A stretch of 64,000 nucleotides of DNA from Pelodiscus sinensis (taxonomy: Eukaryota > Chordata > Testudines > Trionychidae). The stretch spans positions 19,159,001-19,223,000 of the forward strand of contig NC_134736.1 in the NCBI RefSeq assembly GCF_049634645.1, written 5' to 3'. The notes under the pieces were generated by a model. That model was not told where the DNA came from. It saw only the letters and a program-made list of their open reading frames with translations, and did not search any database. The translations under genes and the position numbers were made by a program. Position 1 is the first letter of the stretch, and the number at the start of each line of letters is the position of its first letter. Positions 36,449-47,131 of this stretch are shown in pieces.

Positions 36449-37384
36449 TGTGACAGGGTGTACCAACCCTGCACTGGTAGTGAAGGAGTTAACCAGGCTT
36501 GCCAGGCTGAGAAGGCCCCTCCCCCCGCAGCCCTGCTGGGCATGCTCTAGCTGCAGGGTCAGTATAAAGAGCAGCTCAGTTGGGGCTAACCATGGAAGGG
36601 GAAGGAGCTCCTGCCAGAGCTGAGGAGCAACCACCTCTGCAGAATCAGCTGGAACCACAGCTGGCGCCAGAGACCCCGCGCCAGCCGGAGCCCCACCTGC
36701 CACCAGAGCCCCCGTGCCACCTGGAGCCCCAGCTGCTGCAGCCTCCCCCGCGGCCACCGCACCTGCCATGAGCTACCACCACAGTTGCGACACCGATTGT
36801 TACGGCGCCAGCCACAGCCGTCCCGGTCACTGATGCCGTGCCAAGTGCAGCCACTGGCGCATTCGCTGGGCCAGGTGGGGACGGGGTCAGGCAGCAGGCG
36901 GGGGTAGGAAGCAGCCCAGGGCAAGTGGCAGGAGATAATCTGGAGAGCTTGGCATGCTTTCCTGCCAAGCCAGTGGTGGAAGCCACCCACCACTCATAGG
37001 GCCCTGGGTGGGGGCCTGGTGGAGGAGGGCCCGGGCCCCCCTACCCTGACACCCCAGAGAGGGGAGCCCTTTTGGAAGCAAGAGAGACTTGGCCGCTAGG
37101 CCACCTTAACCCCCAACAAGGGGGCAGTATAGACTAGGCTGCTGGGCCATACTGACCCTCAGACAGGGTGCAGTACAGATTCAGCCGCTAGGCCACATTT
37201 ATCCCCCCGGCCAGGGGGCAGTAGAGACTCAGCTGCTAGGCCACATTTACCGCCCCCAGCCAGGGGGCAGTACAGACTCGGCTGCTAGGCCCATTTACCC
37301 CCCAGCTAGGGGGCAGTACAGACTTGGCTGCTGGGCCATATTTCCCCCTCCTAAAGGGGGCGGGGCGTGCAACCCCGTGTCACA
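36449..37384 (+). mobile_element. LTR-like repeat with TGTGACA...TGTCACA ends
   Basis: The terminal heptamers TGTGACA and TGTCACA are inverted, followed by GGGTGTACC inside one end and preceded by GCAACCCC at the other. A TATA box (AGTATAAAGAGC) is near 36562. It contains the tandem array 37089-37365 and a short Pro/Glu-rich frame (36591-36770) of unclear meaning. No clear target duplication. Confidence 0.5.
37089..37365. repeat. tandem repeat, about 5 copies of 55-60 bp
   Basis: Unit GGCTGCTAGGCCACATTTACC / CCCAGCCAGGGGGCAGTACAG / ACTC, repeated with point changes and small length changes, inside the LTR-like repeat. Confidence 0.85.
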
Positions 37385-37674
37385 GCACAACTAGAGATTC
37401 CCTTGATTTCTTGTACTTTTAATTTTATTCTCCCACCCTCCAAACCCGACCTCCCTTCTAGCACAGCTCATCCTGTCACTGTGGGAATATCAATCAATTT
37501 GGTCACAATTTTCTTCATGTAACACCTCCAGCCAAGAGGCTCTCTCTCTTTCAAGGCTGTCACTAATGCCAACAGCTGCATTTGAACAGCAGAATGGTTT
37601 GGCATCTCCCTTAAAGCATTTCACAACTAGTAAACACTTTTTTCTCTACTGACTCAAGAAAGGTCTAATCTCAC

Positions 37675-37794
37675 CTGGATGAGAAATAGTGCTTGCAGTA
37701 AGAGGTTAAATAACATGTCAGCAATGATTTTACTGACACTGGAAAAGGGCTGGGGCTTTCTTCCGGAAACTTCAAATGCCAAATCTGCAATGTC
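37675..37794 (-). CDS. EI24: EI24 exon: DIADLAFEVSGRKP segment
   Basis: 120-nt exon of exactly 40 codons, phase 0 at both ends. It begins DIADLAFEVSGRKPQPF and ends with the hydrophobic MLFNLLLQALFLIQ segment. It matches the EI24 cytosolic loop and the start of the third membrane segment. The acceptor is TTTCAG and the donor GTGAGA. No stop or frameshift. Confidence 0.95.
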
Positions 37795-38614
37795 CTGAAA
37801 TAGAGAAAGCTATTTCAGGAAAAATAATTTACAAAGACAATTAACACAAGTGTGTGCACTACTGATCTATAGTTATCATGCAGATTCTACTGAGTACACT
37901 TTCAGTATGCAGTAATAGCTTTAGCTAGAAGGGTTTGCACTTTTCATTCAAGGGGTCAGAGAATTTTGGAAACCTATGTATTGTTAATCCCATTGCCACA
38001 AATGGAGAAACTGAGGCACAGAATCCAAAGTCATGCAGTAAGACACTGGCAGAACAGAGAAGAACTCAGGTCTCCCAACTCTCAGTCCTTTTCTGTAATC
38101 ACAACCCCATGCAGTTTTGATCTCCCTGAAAACTATGTCCCAATCAACATGAAACACAATGCATACATTCCATAGTGGACCTGCCATCATAAGCAACTAT
38201 CACAATGCCAAGTCAATCACCACATCTAGAACAATAACCTCTGTGTAATAAAGTTCCTTTCTTGGAATTATTCATATTAGAGCATATGGCTGTCAAAACT
38301 CTGTCCAAATAAGGGCCACACTAGCAGCTTGTTTGAGCCAGAAGGCTTTCTCAAATAGACATGAAAGAAAGCAGGTTATGGCTCATTTATAACAGAGGTA
38401 CCAGTCTGTGGAGACTACATGTTCCAGCATGCAATGTCTCATCTCAGTCTGACTGGTCACCCTTCATACTAAAAAATAAAGTAGGCAATGTGGTGTACTC
38501 TTGCATTATGGTCTTAAGTAAGCCACCCGTAACACAGCATATACTATGTCACTGGTTTAATGTGAACTTCTGCTCCCATAGTAATGAGGGTTGTTTCTCA
38601 TCATCCTCACCTAC

Positions 38615-38739
38615 CTGAAACCAGATGGCATTGACAACTTTACTGAGCACAAACAGAGGAAGGACCCAAAGGGCACTGAAAATAGAGGTGAGGATAAATT
38701 CCAGCCAAGACCAGACATCACCATGTAGTGAGGGATCAC
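38615..38739 (-). CDS. EI24: EI24 exon: GDPSLHGDVWSW segment and second helix
   Basis: 125-nt exon encoding DPSLHGDVWSWLEF followed by the strongly hydrophobic LTSIFSALWVLPLFVLS helix and ending KVVNAIWFQ. This is nearly identical to EI24 of other vertebrates and is the most conserved part of the protein. The acceptor TTTTAAAG is weak but correctly phased, and the donor is GTAGGT. The open frame runs past both borders (about 38549-38779), but the flanking residues are intron translation. Confidence 0.96.
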
Positions 38740-39321
38740 CTTTAAAATAAGAATAAAGTTTCCCATCAGCAACATGCACATAAGATTCTCTGCATTTCAG
38801 ACCGCACTATCCATAGTTTTAATGGAAAAATAGCAAACAGCAGTCTCCTTAGTACAGATGTGATTGATATTCTGGTCTTACTAAAAAGGGAGTCAGGCCT
38901 TGTCTACTCAACAAGATAAGGTTGAATTTATTAAGGTCAATTTCTTACCACCTTATTTTGTCAACTTGAAGGTCCATGTTCCTGCTGTGTACAAGAATTC
39001 AACGTATTTGAAATAGCGCATCCCCTGTAGAGAGAATGCCATCAACTTTGAAAGCGTTTCACTGTAGGTAGCTATCCCAGTGCCTGTGCCATTTTGCATT
39101 CTGGATTATGCTCCCAGTGCACACTGGGACCAAAACCGTGTAGCGGATGGTTCTGGGTTCATGTCTTCAGCATCCCATAATGCACTCATCTATTCCCCCT
39201 TGCTTGAGATCAATGGGAAACAATGTTTTTGCACCCTTTTAGGCCTCGATTACCCACATAGATGCCATAGCAGCACGAGCTTCCCCTTCTTCCTCCCTCT
39301 CCCCGCAAATCCTGATTAAGG

Positions 39322-39832
39322 ATGTTAAGGACTAGTTGACTAGTCGAGTAGTCGATTCCCCCCTCCCCTTGCTACCAAACAGAGGCAGCAAAGGAGGGGG
39401 GGGAAGAAGGGGTACTTCAAAGTGGCAGTGCCTCGCAACTGAGCCGAGGATCAGCTGTGCAGCGCTGCCACTTTGAAACTCCAAGGTGGCGTTTCAAAGG
39501 GGCAGCCACCGCACGGTTGCTCCGTGGCTCAGTTGTGCGGCGCTACCTCTTTAAAATGCTGAAGCACCGCGGAGCATGGGGTCAGCTGGGGACTCCCCAG
39601 CTAACCCCATGTTCTGGGGAAATATCACGTAGAACCCGAGGTCAGCTGGGAACTCCCCAGCTGATCCCAGATTCTAGGAAAATGCTGTGTGGAACCCAGG
39701 ATCAAATGTGGAGTCCCCAGTCCTCAACGAAGGAATGCAGAAGTGCCTATTGACTAGTCAAGTAGCTGATGGAAATTCCATCAACTACTCGACTAGTCAA
39801 TTAACCGCAATTTAACATCCTTAATCCAGATG
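39322..39832. mobile_element. inverted-end element with GACTAGTCGAGTAGTCGA termini
   Basis: Left AAGGATGTTAAGGACTAGTT / GACTAGTCGAGTAGTCGAT and right ACTACTCGACTAGTCAATTA / TTTAACATCCTTA are inverted copies. The middle (39580-39740) has three tandem copies of about 60 bp around GTCAGCTGGGGACTCCCCAG. Superfamily not assigned. Confidence 0.7.
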
Positions 39833-40092
39833 TGCATCAAAGCATTGTGATGTTAATGTCTACCTTGGCGTACCTAATGGTGGAGTATGTCAAGAGTGTA
39901 TGCCCAGCACTCCAGAAAGAGGATAAGGACAAATCTCTGGATGCCATGGCCATGTTGTTCAGACAAATTTAGAAAATTGGAAACGTCGGCAGCATTCAAT
40001 TCTCTGGAAGCAGTGGAATGCGAATTCTGGTGCTGCCAGACAAGCACAGACTGATGGGACCACATAGTGCTGCCGATATGTGATGATCAGCA

Positions 40093-40386
40093 GTGTCTGC
40101 AAAACTTCTGAAAGTACAAGACCTCTTTCATGGAAATCTGCAAATGGCCTTCCCTGGCTCTGAAGCACAAGGACACCCAAATGAGACCCACTCTGACAGT
40201 GGAGAGGCATGTGACAATTGCCCCATGGAAACTTGTGACCCCAGACTGCTACCAGCAGTTGGGAATCAATTCGGAGTGAGGAAATCTACAGTAGAGGCTA
40301 CTGTTACACAATTAGCCAAAGTAATCAGAGAGCAGTGTCCGAGACAGAACATCAGAAATGGCTGCCCGTCGCAGGGAGCCATAGCC
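40093..40386 (+). pseudogene. Harbinger transposase N-terminal part
   Basis: Frame with NQFGVRKSTVEATVTQLAKV, the helix-turn-helix that in Harbinger transposases precedes the DDE domain. Upstream is frame-shifted. The frame is cut at 40386 by the LTR-like insertion, after which unrelated residues follow. Confidence 0.72.
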
Positions 40387-41190
40387 TGTAATACCTCTAA
40401 GGCTGGTATAGGGGGCTCTGTCTGTGAGGTGGAGTGTTTTCCATATAAGGGCATGTAAATTAATAATCTTCCCCTGCTCGCTCCACCCATTGCAGTGAAA
40501 GATCAGCCAATGGGCTGACTTCTGCTCAGGCCTGCTACTCCACCCACTGCAGCAAAAACCAACCTATGGGGTGATAAGTTCACAGGCAATAAAACAGGCA
40601 GGCAGCCCCTCTCTCACTGGGGATTCGCATCGAGTGAACACCTGGACTGATCACCCAGACACCTTGAACCCCCCGCTCTCGAGTCTTACTGAGCGTACTC
40701 TGAGTTGGTCGACCCGAGTGGAGACAGTTTATGAGCGTGTGACCGGTACTTGTGTTCCTGCTGTCTCCAGAACTGGTATAACCCCCCCCCCCCCCCCCGC
40801 CCCGCCATCATCCCTATCCTGATTGATTTTTTAGTTGTCCTTATTGCTTGTCAAGTGACAGTGGCTAAAAAGTTACTAAGTTAGTTTATAAATAGTTGTG
40901 GTTTAGGTTTTTTACTGCTTCCTTGTATAAAGTTGTGTAAATAATCAGCCCTATGGACAATACCAGTGTTAATTCAACTGTTCCTAACTCCTGGGCAGTT
41001 ATTGGGAATTATTGTGATTTAGAAAAGCCTCAGGGAATTGTTTTGTGTTGTCTGGCAATCTGTTTAATTTTTGTTCTGATGATTGTCTGGCGTCATCAAA
41101 ATAAAATCAGTTTGTGCTTTTTGAAACCCCCAGTTGTGGTCTCATCCTTTCCGGCATCCCTTCGAACCTCGTGTATTACGGGGACTGACA
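40387..41190 (+). mobile_element. LTR-like insertion within the Harbinger element
   Basis: Begins TGTAATACCTC and ends GTGTATTACGGGGACTGACA (TG...CA with short inverted ends). AATAAA is at about 40588, and a C-tract at 40782-40799. Harbinger transposase sequence lies on both sides. The flanking bases give no convincing duplication. It contains a short ORF with a predicted membrane segment (40953). Confidence 0.6.
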
Positions 41191-41252
41191 AGCAGCAGAA
41201 TGGGAAACGTAGATGCCACAGTGGAAGGCTTTGCCACGATGGGGTTACCTAA
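40953..41252 (+). CDS. short ORF with one predicted membrane helix, unknown
   Basis: A 99-codon frame that begins with Asn-Thr-Ser and Asn-Ser-Thr glycosylation-type sites and then a 19-residue hydrophobic run (GIVLCCLAICLIFVLMIVW), followed by Arg/His and a basic tail. The last 20 codons run past the LTR end into Harbinger DNA, so the native C-terminus is unclear. I do not recognise it. It may be chance, or a leftover short gene of the LTR element. Confidence 0.3.
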   Translation: MDNTSVNSTVPNSWAVIGNYCDLEKPQGIVLCCLAICLIFVLMIVWRHQNKISLCFLKPPVVVSSFPASLRTSCITGTDKQQNGKRRCHSGRLCHDGVT

Positions 41253-41743
41253 CTACAGTGGGGCAACAGACAGAATGCACATCCCCAGCTTGGCACCTTG
41301 CCAAGGAGTACATAATCTGCAAGGGATACTTCTTGATGGTGCTGCATGTGCTGGTGGATCACAAGGGCCATTTCACTGACATCAAGGTAAGATAGGAAAG
41401 TTGCATTACACACACATCTTTAGGAACTCCTGTCTCTTCAGAAAGATGCAAGCTGGAACTTTTTTCCCCAGACCGGAAGATTAAAACTGGAGTGGTGGAA
41501 ATGCCAACAATGATCCTTGGTGACCCAGCCTGCCCCTTGCTCCCATGGCTCATGAAGCCATACATGGGCAGCCTGGACCACAGTAAGGAGCAATTCAACT
41601 ACAGGCTGAGCAAGTGCAGAATGGTGATTGAATGTGCTTTTTGGCATATAAAGGGAAAGTTTAGGAATCTGCTGATGAGGTCACAGCAGAGAGCACAGCA
41701 CAGGGCAATACATATCAGGGAGACTTTGAAAAAAGTTTTATGA
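41191..41743 (+). pseudogene. Harbinger transposase DDE region (decayed)
   Basis: After the LTR-like insertion the reading continues with DATVEGFATMGLPNYSGATD, close to a DDE_4 block with a first catalytic Asp (GAIDCTH in relatives; here ATDRMH), and NLQGILLDGAACAGG. The frame 41492-41743 holds ILGDPACPLLPWLMKPYMGS (second Asp) and EQFNYRLSKCRMVIECAFWH (catalytic Glu). These are the classical DDE_Tnp_4 blocks. Frameshifts near 41350-41490. Confidence 0.8.
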
Positions 41744-42589
41744 ATGGACAATTTTGAGAGTCATGCACCTTGCTCTCAATGAGGTGCCCCTGCATTCAGT
41801 GCGTTTGCCTGAAATCCCCCACTCCTCCCCTGCAATACAAACAATAAAGAAATTGTTGTTCAGAATTCATGCATTTTTATTTAGGGAAGATATCAGACAC
41901 ACAAAAGGGGACCTCAAGTCAGGTGATAAGAAATGCAAGGACAACCTTTTGCTTCAATGCCCCAGAGGTTGAATGTGAGAAGCCGTCTTTGAGTCCCCTT
42001 CCCCCATGTCGTACAGCTCCTGGGGATGGAAGCTATGGAACTGGGTGAGAAGGGAAATTGTTCTACAAGGGGAGGGATGCTCTCCAGACATACTGCTATG
42101 TGCCCCATCATAGCCATCAGGGACAGAAAGACATTCTCCTGGTGCTTTCATTGCAGTTCCCTGCATACTCTCTTCTCCTGGTGCTCCACTGTACTCTATT
42201 CCAGCAGTGTATTCCTATACTCCATTTGCTCTTTAAACATGTCCATTTTTGCCTGTAGATTTGTGCAAGCCAGATAGCTGATGGACCTGAAGGAGTATGC
42301 CGTGAGCTCCCTGCTATTCCCGCTGCAATGAAAAGTAAAGGCCATACATTACAGGAGATATATTGTGGAGCCTAAAACCTAATCTGTTAACATTCAGCAA
42401 AGGTCTCTCTAAAGAAAATGGCGATGTGTTCTGTGCAAGGCCAAAGTTATGCTTTAGAGCAGCGACTGTATAGCAGGACACAGCAGAGTTCTCAAAGGAA
42501 CATCTGGACTCTCATAGTTTGAAGGCAGGCATGGTAAGGGGCCTGCCAGCCCACAGTCCTGCAGCTGGGAGGGAGGGAATGGGGTCTAG

Positions 42590-42810
42590 TTGTGCTGGTG
42601 CGGGGGCAGGAGGGCAGCTCACATAGTTTCCCCGCTCTGTGTCCATCATACCCCGCTTCCTGGGAGAGTGCTACTTTCCCATATCGCAGGAGGGGGGACA
42701 GAGTCAATTCATGTAAGCAGGGCAGGGTGGTGGGTCACATGGCTTCCCTCCTGTGTCCACTACACCCCACTTCTCAGGAGAGTGCTACTTTCCCATCCCA
42801 CAGGAGCCTG
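42590..42810. repeat. two imperfect tandem units of about 126 bp
   Basis: TGTCCATCATACCCCGCTTC / GGGAGAGTGCTACTTTCCCA near 42640 is repeated as TGTCCACTACACCCCACTTC / AGGAGAGTGCTACTTTCCCA near 42757, with a GGGTCACATGGCTTCC-type lead in. Confidence 0.6.
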
Positions 42811-43479
42811 TGGGGTGGAGAGCAGAAGGGAAAGAAGGAGTGCCAGGGGCTGAAGCCATGCTAGCAGCAAAGGCAGCAGTTAATAGCTTCCCCTCCTCCT
42901 TCATCCAGGTTGCCATGTGAGACATCAGTATTCTCTAAATCACACAAAGTGATTGCAAGCAGATACTGAATGAATGTGGCCAGAAACATGGACCTTATGC
43001 TACAATGCTTTGTGCTGCAATGACACCAGACCACTCACTGGTGGCTTGGTGTGGGAAGGACAAAATAAGGTAGGCCTCCCCAGAAACCCTGTGACAGGAT
43101 CAAAGAATTCCAATATGAGAGCTTTATGGAGATATGCAGGGAGGATTCCCGCTCCATCTCCTGACACGTTAAACTGTTCTGAGCCTCCCGCACTCTGTAC
43201 ACACAGAGTGTGCAACACATCACACTCAATTGCCTTAACCCTCTTGTACCAAAAAAAAAAAAGTGAACTCACCAGAAGTGCCCTTCATGGGATCAGTACC
43301 CAATTGTGAGAGGAGGGGACTGACACCAAGGTTATAAAAAGTTCTTGACTCTTGCTGCTCACTGGCTGGCCATTCTCATCATCGTCCTCCTCCTCCACCC
43401 CTTATGTTGTCCTCTATGCTGCTGCCCTGAGTGTCTTGGGAGGATTCCATGGTCTGACTTAGGAAGCTCGTTGGGTCAC

Positions 43480-43745
43480 CCACAGGATAGCATGCTGCTC
43501 GTCGTAGAAGCAGCATGCTGGCAGCGATGCACCAGAACGTCTGTTTGTCTCCTTTGTCTTGTGATAGGACTGCCTCAGCTCCTTTATTTTAACATGGCAC
43601 TGCTGGATGTCCCTGGCATATCCTCTCTACACCATGGTTTTTGCCATCTTTCCATAAATATCAGTGTTTCTTTTGCTGGTTCGGAGCTCCGAGAGAATCG
43701 ATTCCTCTCCCCATGCCTTGATGAGGTCCAAGGTTTCCTTCATAC
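43480..43745 (-). pseudogene. Harbinger SANT/Myb-like DNA-binding gene (one stop)
   Basis: Minus-strand translation reads ETLDLIKAWGEESILSELRT, then IYGKMAKTMV, a stop (TAG, where relatives have a Glu or Lys codon), RGYARDIQQCHVKIKELRQS and FYDEQHAILW. This is the Myb/SANT-like domain that partners the transposase in Harbinger elements and has often been domesticated in vertebrates. The stop and decayed flanks show this copy is not a host gene. Confidence 0.78.
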
Positions 43746-44159
43746 TCTATGATGGTGCTCTTCTGCACCCTTGGGAACTGAAGATCATGGAACTTGAACT
43801 CATGGCTATGTGTGCTGCTCAGGTGTGCTCACAACGCTGGCCACAGGAAATGAAATTCAAACTTTCCTGGAGCTTTTCCTGTTCACCTGGAGAGCAGCAG
43901 TCACTAGTTCTGTCCAGAGTGATCACAGTGTCCCAGAGGTCAAGAACACTGACTTTCTCAATGCTGGATCAACACTACTGTAAATTCAGCCATGCATGGT
44001 TGAATTTTGCATTACTCCTTATGGAAAGCTCCTGCTTTTCAAAATCAACTTCAGCAGCTCTTAAAGTCAACGGAATGGGCTTAGTAGTGTGGACTCATTG
44101 TTTAGAAAATTGACCTTATGTGGCTAAATTCGACCTAAACTAGTGTAGACCAGGGCACA

Positions 44160-45180
44160 TATAAAACCAGGAAGGGCCATTTCCTCCTAACCTTCTTTAC
44201 AGACCCCTTTTCAAATAATACCCTAGCAGCAGTACTTCCATAAGAAATCAGTGGTTAATCCTAAGGGAACATATGCTTTGAGGCTGCTAGTTCAAAAGCA
44301 ACGGCTTTCAATTTCTTGTGTTATAAGCAAGAATATAGTTGCTTCTTCCAACATTAGGGATAAGGTTTCTGGATTTGTCATTTATTTGTGGAAAACGTAA
44401 GTGGATGGGAAGAGAAAGCATTTCATAATTAAAAAGTTGTGCAATAGACACATGGGAAGATCTTGCCTATTCCTCAGTACTATTTTGAACGGATATTATC
44501 AAAGCTGTGTGGCTTGGCTTTGAAGAGATGAAAGTCCCAGAAAAAAAGATGGGGTTCTCTTTCATTTTGATGGCTAACTCTCTGGGTTTCTGATACTTAT
44601 AGTGAGATTCCTTGACTTATCTGCTCCTCGAGTGCTCATTCTAATCAGCATTCTATTCCTTGCTCTGACTGAACTTTAAGAAATAACAGTTACAGCATAT
44701 ATATCATGAGAGATCAGACACCTGAACAGTGGATAAGAGTGCACCCAGTAGCAGGTAGAGAAGGACAGACATAAGAGTATAATGACAGAATGGAGTAAGG
44801 CAAGAGACAGTGACAGCAAAAGGGAAAGGAGATGAACAAAGATGTGGGGGGGGGGGAGAGAAAGCAAGAAAAAAAGAAGGTAGGATAGTATTAAACAGAA
44901 GAGAACTAGTGGATGGGAAAGACAGGTCAGAAGACATAGGGTAAAGGTAAAAGATTTGCCTGGGTAAGTACTGTAGCAGGACATCTCTTTTCTCACACCA
45001 GCCTTAGCGCTTTCCCCTCAGGCAATGGCAGACCTGAAGTAATCGGCCCTACTCAAGCAGAGTTTGCTTTCCTCCTCCTGTGTTCTCTTGGTTGTATTTT
45101 CAGGGTAGGCCTGGGGGTCAGCCTAAGGGGTGATCCTCCACCAAACAAAAAAAGGAAAGAACCTCAAACAACAACCCAGC
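44160..45180. other. EI24 intron, no gene recognised
   Basis: Ordinary intron sequence with a G-run near 44846-44856. Antisense open frames at 44676-44996 come from AG-rich simple sequence. Confidence 0.5.
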
Positions 45181-45410
45181 TGGGTACAAAGGAGTGTGTG
45201 TGTCCCCATGGGTGCTCCACTGTAGGTGACAGGTCACCTGGAGTTGCAGATCGGAGCCTTGTACAGCAGTTTCCCCCACTGAGCCACACATGCACAGGAG
45301 GCATCTCCCATCGCTCCCACCCAAGTGTGTTGCTCGCTCTCAGTTCTTTGTCTATGCCTGAGTAAATAAGACTCCGAGCGGAGGGGAGGAAGGGAGGGCT
45401 GTGGAGCACC

Positions 45411-45500
45411 CACATCTTGAGGAACAGTTGTTACTGCACAAAGTGAGTAACTTCCTTTTCTTCTTTGAGTGATGTCCCTACAGATGCTCCACTGTAGGTG
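45411..45500 (-). repeat. DIRS-C internal complementary region
   Basis: GTGGAGCACCC...AAAGTGAGTAAC followed by TTCTTCTTTGAGTGATGTCC...TGCTCCACTGTAGG. The second half is the inverse of the right outer end at 50795-50834. The first half preserves the original left end that is lost at 45190. Confidence 0.82.
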
Positions 45501-45501
45501 A

Positions 45502-46778
45502 CTATAGATCAATATTCAATCTGGATGAAGGGAGTTGGAGTCTCAGTCTGGCAGTGGTGGATAAAACTGTGGTAGCTACCGCTGAATCAGAAGCGAGTTG
45601 AAGTAATATGGCATAATGTTTAGCAAAAGTGTGGTCTGATGACCGTGTCACAGCTCGATAAATGTCTATTAGCGTAACGTTGTCCAAGAAAGCCATGGAA
45701 GCAGCTGTAGCCCAAGTAGAATGTGCTCATGGTAGATGTTGTAATGGCCAACAGGGTATGACACTTAACTATGCATGTCGATATCTACTTTGAGATATGC
45801 TAGGATGAAATGGGTGTCCATTTTGAGCATTCCACGATGGATATAAAAAGTCTTTGAGATTTACGAAATGCTCATGTTCTTTCCAGAAAGAAGGCCAATG
45901 CTCGTCGGATATTAAGAGTCTGTAGGGTAGCATCTTGCGGTGAGGCATGGGGCTTTGAGAAAAAGGTAGGTAACACAATGGGTTCATTCACATGGAATGG
46001 TGTACAGACTTTTGGTAAAAATGCTGGATGAGGTCTCAGTGTGACACTGTCTTTTGTAAAAACTGAGTATGGGGGTTCCGCCATAAGGGCCCCAAGTTTT
46101 CCTACTCTCCTTACTGAAGTGACAGCTAGTAAAAAGCAGACTTTCATAAAGAGGAAGGGTAGTACAACAGTGGCCAACTGTTCAAAAGGGGGCCTGGTCA
46201 AATAATCCAGAACAAGATTCAAGTCCCATAAGGGAGGTGGGGTCCTATCGGGTGGGAATATGTTGTGGAGGCTCTTAAGGAACCTTTTGGTGATAGGATA
46301 TGCAGATATGGAGAAACCATCAAATGGGGTGTAGGATTTAGGATGTAGTCTAGGATGGTGTTCAGTGGGGACATCCATGGTTCTCTCTCAGTCCTCTGAC
46401 ACCACTGAGAAAAGCAGACTTACATTTTTGCATGTAAGTCTTTCGTGTAGATGGTCTCCTGCTATGAAGGAGAATGTCTTTCACCGTCTGAGAACACTGG
46501 TCTTCTAATTCTGTGAACCATAGAGTAGCCACACCTGGAGATGAAGAGTACTGAGTTGTGGATGCAACATCTTCCCATGGTTCTGGGAGAGAAGGTTGCA
46601 TCAGCGTGGCAGTCAGTAAGGAGGTTGAACCGCTAGCTTGTGGAGGTATGGAGACCAGGTCTAGCACGACTACGATGGGGCTATGAGGATGACACACATG
46701 CAGTCTGTGCAGAGCTTGTGTAGGACTCTGGGAATAAGCGGTATGGAGGGAAAAACATAATGCAGAGGAGCTGTTCAT
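45502..46778 (-). pseudogene. DIRS-C tyrosine recombinase (frameshifted)
   Basis: Frames in order: 46362-46778 with DILLHSRRPSTRKTYMQKCK, 45872-46378 with SAYPITKRFLKSLHNIFPPD, AVTSVRRVGKLGALM (catalytic Arg kept), SVFTKDSVTLRPHPAFLPK and LNIRRALAFFLERT, and 45502-45696 with MAFLDNVTLIDIYRAVTRSS and HTFAKHYAI (catalytic Tyr). The His-x-x-Arg box region falls in a frame gap near 45700. More complete than DIRS-A. Confidence 0.83.
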
Positions 46779-47131
46779 TTGATCAGAAATGCATCACCTA
46801 GGGACTGTTTGCCAAGTCCCACTCAGGAACAGAATTGGGGGCATTTTGTATTTTGGGAAGAAGCGAAGAGGTCTATTGATGGCCTCCCTCATTTGTAGAA
46901 TAGTGAGTTGGTGACCTCTAGATGTAGTTCCCATTCGTGGTCCACGGAGAAGTTGCGGCTCAAGGAGTCCATTGTGACACTGCTGGCCCCAGGTAGGTAA
47001 GATGCTGTGAGTGAAACCTGGTTATGGATGCACCAATTCCATAGGCCAATGGCCTCTGCACATAGGGAACAGGAGCAGGCACCGCCTTGCCTGTTTATAT
47101 AAACTATAGTGCAGATGTTGTCTGTAAGGAT

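Larger units (their letters stand above)
38897..44157 (+). mobile_element. PIF/Harbinger DNA transposon, decayed, with two insertions
   Basis: Left terminus GGCCTTGTCTACTCAACAAG and right terminus CTAGTGTAGACCAGGGC are inverted. Inside are a plus-strand DDE transposase (about 40090-41740, interrupted) and a minus-strand SANT/Myb-like gene (about 43480-43740). That two-gene content is the Harbinger hallmark. Insertions: a palindromic element at 39322-39832 and an LTR-like element at 40387-41190. Many stops and frameshifts. Confidence 0.8.

Noticed and set aside
36586..36993. Overlapping Gly/Ala/Pro-rich frames on both strands
   Set aside because: They result from GC-rich degenerate repeats in the LTR-like element; no conserved motif.
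37089..37365. CRISPR-like spaced repeat
   Set aside because: Units are contiguous and degenerate with no unique spacers, and the genome is vertebrate.
43345..44113. Plus-strand frames over the Harbinger right half, first taken as a gene
   Set aside because: The opposite strand encodes the SANT/Myb-like block; plus-strand frames are its shadows.
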